From: Halomarina oriensis
GTDB lineage: Archaea; Halobacteriota; Halobacteria; Halobacteriales; Haloarculaceae
Direction of reading: 5' to 3'
NCBI RefSeq assembly: GCF_009791395.1
Contig: NZ_WSZK01000006.1
Location: forward strand, 1 to 64,000
DNA: 64,000 bases
The notes under the pieces are model-generated. The model made no database searches. It was not told where the DNA came from and saw only the letters and a program-made list of their open reading frames with translations. Both the position numbers and the translations under genes were made by a program. This document shows, piece after piece, positions 16,040 through 23,597 of this stretch (positions are counted from its first letter, which is position 1; the number at the start of each line of letters is the position of its first letter).

Positions 16040-16900
16040 ATGCGTGGCTTCGATTCGATAGAGCGTATCGGCGTCGTCGGCGCGGGCACCATGGGCGGCG
16101 GCATCGCACAGGTCTGCGCCCAGCAGGGCTACGACGTCGTCGTCCGGGACGTCGAGCAGGAGTTCCTCGACCGTGGCTTCGAGGCCATCGAGGAGTCGCT
16201 CGGGCGACTCGTGAACGCCGAGAAACTGACCCAAGCGGAGGCCGACGCGGCCCGCGAGCGTCTGACCGGGACGACGGAACTGGCGGACCTCGCGGAGTGT
16301 GACGTCGTCGTCGAGGCGGCCGTCGAGAACATGGACGTCAAGCAGGACATCTTCGCGGACCTGGACGAGGCGGTCCCCGAGGACGTGGTCCTGGCGACGA
16401 ACACCTCGACGCTCTCCATCACGACCATCGCCAGCGCCACCGAGCGTCCCGAACTCGTCGTCGGGTTGCACTTCATGAACCCCGTCCCGGTCATGAAGGG
16501 CGTCGAAGTCGTCACCGGCGAGCACACCAGCGAGGAGGTGACGTCGCTCGCCCACGGTCTCGCCGAAGCCCTCGGCAAGGAGACGTGGGAGTCCGACGAC
16601 AAGCCCGGATTCGTCTCCAACCGCATCCTCATGCCGTGGATCAACGAGGGCGTCCGGGCGTTCGACGAGGGCGTCGCCACGAAGGAGGACATCGACCGCG
16701 GGATGAAACTCGGGACGAACGTCCCGATGGGGCCGCTCGAACTCGCCGACCACATCGGCCTCGACATCTGTCTCGACGCGACCGAGACGCTCCACGAGGA
16801 ACTGGGCGACCGCTACAAACCGGCGTACCTCCTCAAGCGGAAGGTCGACGCCGGTGACCTCGGGAAGAAGTCCGGGCGTGGTTTCTACGACTACGAGTAG
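16040..16900 (+). CDS. 3-hydroxyacyl-CoA dehydrogenase
   Basis: 286 residues, the length of the single-function enzymes. NAD-binding IGVVGAGTMGGGIA is at 10-23. The middle has ATNTSTLSITTIA and LHFMNPVPVMKGVEVV (catalytic His region), then KPGFVSNRILMPWINE, and the C-terminal domain ends GRGFYDYE. It oxidises (S)-3-hydroxyacyl-CoA to 3-ketoacyl-CoA. An acyl-CoA dehydrogenase (17841) and a thiolase (20791) follow on the same strand, giving three of the four beta-oxidation steps within 6 kb, though not in one operon. Confidence 0.92.
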   Translation: MRGFDSIERIGVVGAGTMGGGIAQVCAQQGYDVVVRDVEQEFLDRGFEAIEESLGRLVNAEKLTQAEADAARERLTGTTELADLAECDVVVEAAVENMDVKQDIFADLDEAVPEDVVLATNTSTLSITTIASATERPELVVGLHFMNPVPVMKGVEVVTGEHTSEEVTSLAHGLAEALGKETWESDDKPGFVSNRILMPWINEGVRAFDEGVATKEDIDRGMKLGTNVPMGPLELADHIGLDICLDATETLHEELGDRYKPAYLLKRKVDAGDLGKKSGRGFYDYE

Positions 16901-16957
16901 TCCGAACCCCGGCGTGGCCGATCCGGTGACTGTCCGCCGTGGTGTAACAAGACTGTT

Positions 16958-17449
16958 ATGTGGGTGCGTTCACGCGTTCAGTCTGTGAGGACTCCCGAGG
17001 TCAGGCGCTATCGCCCCACGGACGCCGCGGCGGTCTGGGACGTCCACGTCCGTGACCTCTCGGAGGCGATGCCGATTTTCTCGCCCGCGTGGGCGACGGA
17101 CCTCCACGACGTCGAGCGGTACTACCTCGTCGACGGGGACTTCCTGGTCGGCGTGGTCGACGACCGGGTCGTCGCGACGGGCGGGTTCCTCCCGACCGAC
17201 GACGAGACGGTCGGGTTGCGACGCGTCCGCGTCCTCCCGACGTGGCGCGACGGGGAGGTCGTCGACGACCTCGTCGGGACGCTCGAGGCGCTCGCGGACC
17301 GCCGTGGGTACGCTCGAGTGGTCCTCGACACGAACGGCCACCTCCAGCAGCGAAACCGCGCCGTCGAGTCGCGGGGGTACGAACTCGTCGACCGCCGTCC
17401 CCTGCCGGAGTGGGGTACGGACATCCTCTACTACCAGAAGTGGCTCTGA
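16958..17449 (+). CDS. GNAT-family N-acetyltransferase
   Basis: 163 residues. The GNAT core begins at VRRYRPTDAAAVWDV and continues through FLVGVVDDRVVATGGFLP and LRRVRVLPTWRDGEVVDDL (motif A, which is poorly conserved), ending DILYYQKWL. It would acetylate an unknown amine using acetyl-CoA. The first nine residues (MWVRSRVQS) may not be translated; GTG at 16985 is an alternative start. Confidence 0.72.
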   Translation: MWVRSRVQSVRTPEVRRYRPTDAAAVWDVHVRDLSEAMPIFSPAWATDLHDVERYYLVDGDFLVGVVDDRVVATGGFLPTDDETVGLRRVRVLPTWRDGEVVDDLVGTLEALADRRGYARVVLDTNGHLQQRNRAVESRGYELVDRRPLPEWGTDILYYQKWL

Positions 17450-17517
17450 GCTCGACGGTCGGTCACCCGGCACCTGCGTGGCGCTACGCTTTGCCGTCTC
17501 GTCGCCTCCCCGTGGCG

Positions 17518-17721
17518 ATGACACTCGGAGATCTCCTCTCGAACGGAACTACCAGGACGACGAGCGCGCTGTCGATGCTCTTCGAGGCCGCCCTCGCGCT
17601 CTCCCGTGGCAAGCGGCGGATCGCGGCGCTCTTCGTACTGGCGGCGGTCGTCGCCTACCGCTTCAGCTGGGTCGGCTTCGCCCTCCAGATCGCCATTCGC
17701 CTCTACGACCGGAGCCGGTAG
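17518..17721 (+). CDS. Small membrane protein, unknown
   Basis: 67 residues starting MTLGDLLSNG. One or two hydrophobic helices cover about 35-62 (RRIAALFVLAAVVAYRFSW). It lies 68 nt after the GNAT gene and 119 nt before the acyl-CoA dehydrogenase, same strand. The hydrophobic profile and GC3 bias support coding. No family recognised. Confidence 0.5.
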   Translation: MTLGDLLSNGTTRTTSALSMLFEAALALSRGKRRIAALFVLAAVVAYRFSWVGFALQIAIRLYDRSR

Positions 17722-17840
17722 TCCCGTCGGCCTCCCGGCGGCCCCGGTGACGGCTCCGCGTCCTCGTTCTCGTTTCGCCGCAACGCGCCGTCAGCGGTGG
17801 TGATGCCAACAATGAAGTCCGGATGGCTCGGAGGCGAGGT

Positions 17841-18983
17841 ATGGACTTCAGCCTCTCGCCCGAGCAGAAGCAGATCGAGGAGATGGTCTCCGAGTTCGTC
17901 GACGAGGAGATCGTCCCGCGTGCCGCCGACATCGACCACGACGACGAGTTCCCCCACGATCTCGTGAGCGAGATGGGCGAACTCGGCCTGATGGGGATGC
18001 CGTTCCCCGAGGAGTACGGCGGGGCCGGCCTCGATTATCACTCCTACGCGCTGGGCCTCGCGGAGATATCGCGTGGCTCCGGCGGCGTCGGCACCATCGT
18101 CGCCGCCCACACTTCGCTGGCGGGGAACATGCTCTACGAGTTCGGTGACGAGGCGCAGAAACGGGAGTATCTGACGCCGCTCGCGGAAGGCGAGGACATC
18201 GGCGCGTTCGCGCTCTCGGAGGCGCAGGCCGGCAGTGACGTGCCCGCGATGGGCACCACCGCCGAACGCGACGGCGACGAGTACGTCGTCAACGGCAACA
18301 AACTGTGGATCTCGAACGGGTCGGAGGCCGACACGGTGACGCTGTTCGCCAAGACCGACCCCGACGCCGGCAACAAGGGCATCTCCTCGTTCATCGTCCG
18401 CCCCGAGGAGGACGACGGGTTCATCGTCGAGGGCACGGAGGACAAACTCGGCGACAAGGGCTGTCCGACCGCCGAACTCCGCTTCGACGACCTGCGCATC
18501 CCCGCCGACCGTCGACTCGGCGAGGAGGGGCGTGGGTTCGTCCACGCGCTCAAGACGCTCAACGGCGGGCGCATCACCATCGCCGCTCGCGGTGTCGGTA
18601 TCGCACAGGCCGCCCTCGACGAGGCGCTGGCGTACAGTCAGGAACGCGAACAGTTCGACCAGCCCATCAGCGGGTTCCAGTCCATCCAGCACAAACTGGC
18701 GGACATGGACACGAAGACGTCCGCCGCGCGGTTGCTGATGCACCAGGCGGCGGACAAGAAGATTCGCGGCGAGGACTACGTCAAGGAGGCCGCACAGGCG
18801 AAACTCTACGCCAGCGAGGTCTCCCGTGAGGTCGCCAACGAGGGCATCCAGATCCACGGCGGCTACGGCTACACCAAGGACTTCCCCGCGGAACGGTTCT
18901 ACCGCGACGCGAAACTCAACGAGATATACGAGGGCACCAGCGAGGTGCTCCGCAACACCATCGCCGCACAGTTGCTGAACTGA
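17841..18983 (+). CDS. Acyl-CoA dehydrogenase
   Basis: 380 residues, medium/short-chain ACAD length. It begins MDFSLSPEQKQIEEMV. FAD and substrate motifs are ALSEAQAGSDVPAMGTTA and KLWISNGSEA. The C-terminal domain has HGGYGYTKDFPAERFYRDAK and the catalytic-glutamate segment YEGTSEVLRN. It makes the 2,3-double bond in acyl-CoA and passes electrons to ETF. The start at 17841 is set by the family N-terminus. A second paralogue is at 59847. Substrate chain length is not readable. Confidence 0.92.
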   Translation: MDFSLSPEQKQIEEMVSEFVDEEIVPRAADIDHDDEFPHDLVSEMGELGLMGMPFPEEYGGAGLDYHSYALGLAEISRGSGGVGTIVAAHTSLAGNMLYEFGDEAQKREYLTPLAEGEDIGAFALSEAQAGSDVPAMGTTAERDGDEYVVNGNKLWISNGSEADTVTLFAKTDPDAGNKGISSFIVRPEEDDGFIVEGTEDKLGDKGCPTAELRFDDLRIPADRRLGEEGRGFVHALKTLNGGRITIAARGVGIAQAALDEALAYSQEREQFDQPISGFQSIQHKLADMDTKTSAARLLMHQAADKKIRGEDYVKEAAQAKLYASEVSREVANEGIQIHGGYGYTKDFPAERFYRDAKLNEIYEGTSEVLRNTIAAQLLN

Positions 18984-19089
18984 GCGCGAGCGCCGCTTCT
19001 CGATCGGTCGCCGGCCGTCCTCACGTTCACTTTCACTCACCCCGCTAGGCGCGCGTTCATGTCCTCGAGAATCCAACAGGATACTGGCC

Positions 19090-19531
19090 GTGATAACAGA
19101 ACTCTCGCACGCGACGCTGCTTGTCGACGACCTCGACGAGGCGCTCGCGTACTACACTCGGGTACTGGGATTCGTGAAACGCGACGACGTGGACATGGGG
19201 GGGGATGGGTCGCTGGCTGACCGTCTCGCCCGGTGAGCAGGAACTGCCGCAGTTCTCGCTGATGGAACCGGAGACCGACGCGCAACGCGAGCGTGTCGGG
19301 GCGCAGGTCCCCGGCTACGTCGCGTTCGTCCTCGGCACCGACGACTGCCGGGCGGAGTACGACCGCTTGCGCGAGGCGGGTGTCGCGTTCCACGGCGAAC
19401 CCGAAGACAACCCGTGGGGTGTCGAGGTGCAGTTCGAGGACCGCTACGGCAACGTCTTCGACCTCGTCGAACCCCGCGAGATGGACGAGGCGGCGATGGC
19501 GGCGCTGCTGGACGAGGCGACCGCCAACTGA
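19090..19531 (+). pseudogene. Glyoxalase/VOC-family protein, frameshifted in an 8-G tract
   Basis: GTG at 19090 begins VITELSHATLLVDDLDEALAY, a standard VOC N-terminus. The frame runs through eight Gs (19197-19204) and then reaches an early stop. The rest of the protein (WLTVSPGEQELPQF, VAFVLGTDD and WGVEVQFEDRYGNVFDLVEP) is intact in the next frame to 19531. Removing one G restores a complete ~147-residue VOC protein. This is either a sequencing or assembly indel, or a slippage-prone switch. Both halves keep strong coding bias. Confidence 0.75.
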
Positions 19532-19543
19532 CCGCTCGTCGGA

Positions 19544-19837
19544 CTACTCCTCGTTCTCGTCTGCGGTCTCCACGCAGTCGGTGAGCCACTGTCGTTGGGC
19601 GCGGACGCCCCGTTCGCCACGCTCGGTCAACGAGTAGATGTCGTCCAGGCCGTCGACGTGGCGTTCGACGTGGCCCGAGGACTCGAGCGCCGAGAGGCGG
19701 TCGTAGAACCGCTTGGAGTCCAGTCGGTCGTCGTAGTGGCGTTCGAGACGGCGCTTCAGTTCGGGTCCACGCGCCTCCCCGAGTGCGAGGAGGGCGGCGC
19801 ACATGTCCCGTCGGGTGCCGGATTCCAGCCAGCGCAT
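19544..19837 (-). CDS. PadR-type winged-helix transcriptional regulator
   Basis: 97 residues. RRDMCAALLALGEARGPELKRR, SKRFYDRLSALESSGHVERH and DIYSLTERGERGV form the winged helix seen in short haloarchaeal PadR-like regulators (MRWLESGTRRD start is characteristic). It should bind DNA as a dimer; the target is unknown. Convergent with the VOC gene and divergent from the DUF7111-like gene starting 97 nt away, which may be its target. Confidence 0.75.
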   Translation of the reverse strand: MRWLESGTRRDMCAALLALGEARGPELKRRLERHYDDRLDSKRFYDRLSALESSGHVERHVDGLDDIYSLTERGERGVRAQRQWLTDCVETADENEE

Positions 19838-19933
19838 ACCCCGAGGTCCGTCGCCGGGGACTCGGCCGTTGTGGTTCTCGGGCGCTCGTTCCGGAACCGA
19901 CAGAGACGACGGGGTGGCACGACAACGAGTGGT

Positions 19934-20257
19934 ATGAGCGACGCCGACGCGAGCGAGGAGCACGACGGGACGGACGACCACGAAACGACCGATACCGCCG
20001 AAGCGAACGGCATCACCGCCCGCTACTACGAGACCGAGACCGAGCGTGTGCTGGCCTACGAGCGTGCGGGTCGGACGGCAGCGGTCGCCCAGAACGTGGA
20101 GGGGTACGCGATGCTCAAGGTCAGACCGACCGCCGACGGCGACGAACTCGAACGCTACTACGGGTTCGACATGGCGCTCGACCACGTCGCCGAACTGCTG
20201 GCCGTCGCCGTCCACGACCTGCCCGTGCCCGACGCCGCCTCGGACATGGGGATGTAG
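19934..20257 (+). CDS. Conserved haloarchaeal protein (DUF7111-like)
   Basis: 107 residues. The first ~27 are an acidic, disordered tail. Residues 28-95 make one small alpha/beta domain (ARYYETETERVLAYERA, a VRPTADGDELERYYGFDMALDH segment, and LLAVAVHDLPVPD). It is close to the haloarchaeal family annotated DUF7111, of unknown function. Divergent from the PadR-like regulator. Confidence 0.65.
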   Translation: MSDADASEEHDGTDDHETTDTAEANGITARYYETETERVLAYERAGRTAAVAQNVEGYAMLKVRPTADGDELERYYGFDMALDHVAELLAVAVHDLPVPDAASDMGM

Positions 20258-20283
20258 CCGCGCCGCGTGACCGTCGCGTCGAC

Positions 20284-20628
20284 TCAGACGAACGGACCGA
20301 CGGCCGCGAGACAGCAGACGCCGAGGCCGACGAGGTCGCAGGCGAGTTCCACCCGTCCCGACATCGGAATGGTCTCCGGTTGGTACTTCGAGGGGTCGGT
20401 GGTGTCCCGAAAGCCGGCCACCCCGCCGGCCGTCGCGGTGTCGAGACCGGTGTCGGAGGTGGCGACGAGCAACGGACCGAGCATCAACGCCCCCATCCCG
20501 ACGACGAACGCGGTCGCCGGGGGCGAGCGGTCGAGGACGGCGGGCACGGGGGAGAGCAGGGCGGCGGTGAGGCCACCACCGCCGAGGCCGTAGACGGCAC
20601 CGAGTCCGAGGAGGGAGTTCAGACTCAT
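20284..20628 (-). CDS. Membrane protein, unknown
   Basis: 114 residues with three or four hydrophobic helices: LLGLGAVYGLGGGGLTAALL, TAFVVGMGALMLGPLLVA and the C-terminal CDLVGLGVCCLAAVGPFV. A middle loop (GFRDTTDPSKYQPETIP) is soluble. The start at 20628 (MSLNSLLGL) is chosen over 20763 because the upstream residues are not hydrophobic or conserved-looking. Function unknown. Convergent with the DUF7111-like gene. Confidence 0.65.
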   Translation of the reverse strand: MSLNSLLGLGAVYGLGGGGLTAALLSPVPAVLDRSPPATAFVVGMGALMLGPLLVATSDTGLDTATAGGVAGFRDTTDPSKYQPETIPMSGRVELACDLVGLGVCCLAAVGPFV

Positions 20629-20760
20629 CTCCGACCTGTCGGGTCGCGGGAACGAAACTGTCGACTGCCGGTAGCTCTCGCACGCTGTTAATCTTCGACC
20701 GACCATTCCAGAACAGCGTAAGCGGTTCGCTCGTGCGTTCTCGCGCCGTCTCGCGGCAGA

Positions 20761-20768
20761 CATATACG
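20761..20768 (+). promoter_or_regulatory. TATA-like element of the thiolase gene
   Basis: CATATACG lies 23-30 nt before the thiolase ATG (20791), consistent with a leaderless transcript. Confidence 0.45.
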
Positions 20769-20790
20769 GCGCAACCGAGTACGTCAGTCC

Positions 20791-21957
20791 ATGTCAGAGG
20801 TACGTATCGCGGGTGTCGGACTGACGCCGTTCGGGCGGATGCCCGACCGCACGGGCCGGGACCTCTTCGCGGAGGCGGGACTGGCCGCACTCGACGACGC
20901 GGGGGTCGCCCCGCCGACCGTCGAGCACCTGTTCTTCGGGAACTTCATGGGGGAACTGGCGGAACACCAGGGCCATCAGGGACCGTTGATGGCCGAGGCG
21001 GTGGGCGTGAACGCGCCCGCCACACGACTGGAGACGGCGTGTGCCTCCTCGGGCGTCGCCGTCCGCGAGGCCGTCAAGACCGTCCGAAACGGCGAGGCCG
21101 ACGTCGTCCTCGTCGGCGGGATGGAACGCATGACGAACATGGGCACCGCGGGAGCCACCGACGGCCTCTCCATCGCCGCGGACGACCTCTACGAGATTCG
21201 CGCGGGGATGACGTTCCCCGGCGCGTACGCGCTGATGGCCACCGCCTACTTCGAGGAGTACGGCGGGAGCGTCGAGGACCTCGCGCACGTCGCGGTGAAG
21301 AACCACGACAACGCCCTGCCCAACGAGTACGCGCAGTTCCGAAACGCCATCACCGTCGAGCAGGCACTCGACGCGCCGCGTATCGCCGACCCACTGGGGC
21401 TGTTCGACTCCTGTCCCATCTCCGATGGCGCGAGCGCGGCGGTGCTCGTCAGCGAGGAGTTCGCCGAGCGCGAAGGCCTCGACGCTGCCGTCTCCGTCAC
21501 CGGCAGCGGGCAGGGTGGCGACAAACTCGCGCTCCACGACCGGGAGTGGCTAGCACGTTCGCCGGCCACCGAGAAGGCCGCCGAGATGGCCTACGATGAC
21601 GCCGGTATCGGCCCGGACGACGTCGACCTCGCGGAGGTCCACGACTGTTTCACCATCGCCGAAGTCCTCGCTATCGAGGCGCTGGGCTTCTACGACTACG
21701 GCGAGGGCGTCGGCGCGGCCCGAGACGGCGAGACGACCCGCGACGGCCGACTCCCGATCAACGTCTCGGGCGGTCTGAAGGCGAAGGGCCACCCCGTCGG
21801 CGCGACCGGTGTCGCCCAAATCGCCTCGCTGACGAAACTCCTGCGCGGGACCCACCCGCGTTCGTCGGACCTCGACGACCCGCGAGTCGGACTGGCGCAC
21901 AACGCCGGCGGCACCGTCGCCAGTGCGACGGTCCACGTTCTGGAGGTCGAACGATGA
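20791..21957 (+). CDS. Thiolase family protein (SCP2-thiolase-like acetyl-CoA acyltransferase)
   Basis: 388 residues. The nucleophile C84 lies in LETACASSGVAV. The second active-site region is LAEVHDCFTIAE, and the C-terminal catalytic loop is GGLKAKGHPVGATGVAQI. These are features of archaeal SCP2-type thiolases, which cleave or condense 3-ketoacyl-CoA. The gene overlaps the next one by ATGA (21954-21957), and thiolase-DUF35 pairs form complexes in archaea. It likely finishes beta-oxidation begun by the dehydrogenases at 17841 and 16040. Confidence 0.9.
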   Translation: MSEVRIAGVGLTPFGRMPDRTGRDLFAEAGLAALDDAGVAPPTVEHLFFGNFMGELAEHQGHQGPLMAEAVGVNAPATRLETACASSGVAVREAVKTVRNGEADVVLVGGMERMTNMGTAGATDGLSIAADDLYEIRAGMTFPGAYALMATAYFEEYGGSVEDLAHVAVKNHDNALPNEYAQFRNAITVEQALDAPRIADPLGLFDSCPISDGASAAVLVSEEFAEREGLDAAVSVTGSGQGGDKLALHDREWLARSPATEKAAEMAYDDAGIGPDDVDLAEVHDCFTIAEVLAIEALGFYDYGEGVGAARDGETTRDGRLPINVSGGLKAKGHPVGATGVAQIASLTKLLRGTHPRSSDLDDPRVGLAHNAGGTVASATVHVLEVER

Positions 21958-22343
21958 GCGCCGACGACGCCCCCCGCGAGGACGGGTTCGACGACCTGCT
22001 CGACGCCGTCGAGGACGGGTCGGGCTACTACTGCTCGTGTGAGAACGGCCACGGGTCGCTCCCGCCACGGCGGGTCTGCCCGCACTGTGGCTCACAGGCC
22101 CTCACCGAGACGTCCCTCCCCGACTCGGGGCGCGTCGAGACGTTCACCGTCGTCCGGGTCGCCACCCCACAGTTCGCCGACGACGTGCCCTACGTCACGG
22201 CCGTCGCCGACTTCGGCGAAGTCCGCCTGACCGGTATCGTCGACGCCGCCCCCGACGAGGTGTCCGTCGGGATGACCGTCGGCGTGAGTGTCGGTCGCTC
22301 GGAGACGACTGGCGACCGGGTGCTGACGCTCGACCCGCGGTAG
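21954..22343 (+). CDS. DUF35 zinc-ribbon/OB-fold protein, thiolase partner
   Basis: 129 residues. The zinc ribbon is YYCSCENGHGSLPPRRVCPHCG (ligands in CSC and CPHC); one of the usual four cysteines is spaced unusually as CSC. The OB-fold part follows (VETFTVVRVATPQFADD, then VSVGMTVGVSVGR). DUF35 proteins bridge thiolase and HMG-CoA synthase or bind CoA in archaeal acyl-CoA enzymes. It is translationally coupled to the thiolase gene by ATGA, so a complex is likely. Confidence 0.85.
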   Translation: MSADDAPREDGFDDLLDAVEDGSGYYCSCENGHGSLPPRRVCPHCGSQALTETSLPDSGRVETFTVVRVATPQFADDVPYVTAVADFGEVRLTGIVDAAPDEVSVGMTVGVSVGRSETTGDRVLTLDPR

Positions 22344-22437
22344 GTCACAACCTTCTTTCGACAGCGTCAGTGTGTCGTCGCTGGTAGCACCGGCCAACGC
22401 TCTCCCCACAGTCGCCCGCCGTGTTTATTTCATATGG

Positions 22438-22483
22438 GATTCTGGTGACTCAGCTGTTAGACTCGTGCCGCGAGTGTATCACC
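22438..22483 (+). repeat. Hairpin repeat copy 1 (right arm clear; left arm degenerate)
   Basis: The right arm shares 31 of 34 positions with copy 2 (cores CTCAGCTGTTAGACTCGTGC and CTCAGCTGTTAGACACGTGC). The expected left arm around 22357-22400 is recognisable only weakly (a CACCGGCCAA segment at 22388). It lies 43 nt upstream of the small lipoprotein gene at 22526. Confidence 0.7.
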
Positions 22484-22497
22484 CGTCAGGAGAAAGT

Positions 22498-22509
22498 ATT
22501 TATTTAAAA
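22498..22509 (+). promoter_or_regulatory. TATA box of the small lipoprotein gene
   Basis: An A/T-only run (TATTTATTTAAA) lies 17-28 nt upstream of the ATG at 22526, a strong haloarchaeal core promoter for a leaderless mRNA. Confidence 0.65.
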
Positions 22510-22525
22510 CCACGAAATTGCCTGC

Positions 22526-22870
22526 ATGAAGCGACGGTCCCTCCTCGCCCTCCTCGGCATCTCCATGACTGCTGGCTGTTCGGACCTTACACGGGGCCTC
22601 ACCGGTAATGGTGAACGAGAGCACAAGGTGCGAGCAACCTACAGCTGTGACGAGTCCGCTGACCCATCATGCACCGCGACAATACGCGTTGAGCAGATGG
22701 GGCGAGCGAACCAGTACACCGCTCGCCTCGCCAATACATCGTCAACATCCACCGACCACATTCTTGACGAAGCGGGGGACGACGTGACGTTCCGTTTGAA
22801 CCCCGACCAAACCGTCGAGGTGTACGCCGAATATGACGATTCGACACGTCGGATGATGAGAGTCCCGTAA
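22526..22870 (+). CDS. Small lipoprotein, unknown (repeat-flanked)
   Basis: 114 residues. The signal MKRRSLLALLGISMTAGC ends in a lipobox (cysteine 18). The mature part has two cysteines (SCDESADPSC), then a beta-rich region (ATIRVEQMGRANQYTARLA) and VTFRLNPDQTVEVYAEYD, which reads like a small Ig-like or surface domain. Visibly lower G+C and weaker GC3 bias than the core genes suggest recent arrival. It lies between repeat copies 1 and 2 with its own TATA box. No family recognised. Confidence 0.7.
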   Translation: MKRRSLLALLGISMTAGCSDLTRGLTGNGEREHKVRATYSCDESADPSCTATIRVEQMGRANQYTARLANTSSTSTDHILDEAGDDVTFRLNPDQTVEVYAEYDDSTRRMMRVP

Positions 22871-22890
22871 CTACGGAGTGGGACAGGTCT

Positions 22891-23006
22891 GATAGACTCA
22901 CGCTCTCTGTCTAACAAGACCGGCAAGCAACGAGATAGCTTTCTTTCGTACCGATCCGCCGTGGCTCAGCTGTTAGACACGTGCCGCGAGTATAGCACGC
23001 CGCTGG
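22891..23006 (+). repeat. Hairpin repeat copy 2 (both arms)
   Basis: 116 bp. The left arm has CTCACGCTCTCTGTCTAACA then ACCGGCAA. The right arm has CTCAGCTGTTAGAC then GTGCCGCGAGT. GTCTAACA (22909-22916) and TGTTAGAC (22971-22978) are exact reverse complements, so the element can fold into a hairpin. It begins 20 nt after the lipoprotein stop at 22870 and ends 15 nt before the stop of the opposite-strand lipoprotein at 23022. Confidence 0.8.
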
Positions 23007-23021
23007 GTTCGTGTTGCGGGT

Positions 23022-23426
23022 TTACGGCGGCTGCTCCAATCCCGTGATAACGAACGAACCATCCTCATCAACCGTTATCAGGACTGTCCCTCCGACACGT
23101 TCGCCATCGGCGTTCTCACCGATACCAACGAGTCCGGCAACCGGAGCGTCGTCTCCTCGCTGGACAGTGACCCTGTACTCACCTTGCTGTGAGAACGCTT
23201 CATGGAGGTCGACCCCCATGCCGGGCGTGAGCGTCAGATTAAATTGAGCCGTGGTGTTCTCGCTCTGAATGGAGAGGTTGATACGCTCTGTTTGGTTGTA
23301 CTCGTTCTCAAGTACAACTCCTGTGGACCCCTCTGATGACCCGCCAATGTTTGGCACCGAACAGCCAGAAACTGCCACCAGCAAGCAGACGATGATGAGA
23401 GGACCAAACCGTCGACGGAGAGGCAT
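23022..23426 (-). CDS. Lipoprotein, unknown (repeat-flanked)
   Basis: 134 residues. A Sec-type lipoprotein signal (MPLRRRFGPLIIVCLLVAVS with cysteine 22) is followed by GGSSEGSTGVVLENEYNQTE, INLSIQSENTTAQFNLTL and VRVTVQRGDDAPVAG-like beta segments, suggesting an Ig-like surface domain. The start at 23426 is set by the signal peptide. A TATA-like GCTTATC (complement, about 23449-23456) lies upstream. It has lower G+C than the core genes and is flanked by repeat copies 2 and 3. Function unknown. Confidence 0.72.
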   Translation of the reverse strand: MPLRRRFGPLIIVCLLVAVSGCSVPNIGGSSEGSTGVVLENEYNQTERINLSIQSENTTAQFNLTLTPGMGVDLHEAFSQQGEYRVTVQRGDDAPVAGLVGIGENADGERVGGTVLITVDEDGSFVITGLEQPP

Positions 23427-23476
23427 GTCTCGATTCCATGTACTATTGCGATAAGCTTTCTGTCGGTCCAGTTGCT

Positions 23477-23592
23477 CGATACACTCACGCTCTCTGTCTA
23501 ACAATACCGGCAATAAATACAGTGGCTGATCCCTTCGCTCACATTCCGAGTGTGCCAGTCGCAAGTTTGGCAGACAAGAGCGTTGGCTCTCT
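23477..23592 (+). repeat. Hairpin repeat copy 3 (left arm clear; right arm diverged)
   Basis: The left arm repeats CTCACGCTCTCTGTCTAACA and ACCGGCAA of copy 2 exactly. A diverged right arm (TTTGGCAGACAAGAGCGTTG, 23566-23585) still resembles the reverse complement of the left arm, so a hairpin remains possible. It overlaps the region just downstream of the alpha/beta hydrolase gene. Confidence 0.65.
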
Positions 23593-23597
23593 TCCGC

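Noticed and set aside
22965-23000. tRNA-like D-arm text (GGCTCAGCTGTTAGAC) in the repeat right arm
   Set aside because: It resembles a tRNA D-loop, but no anticodon, T-arm or acceptor pairing follows and the same text recurs as part of the repeat family, so it is not a tRNA gene.
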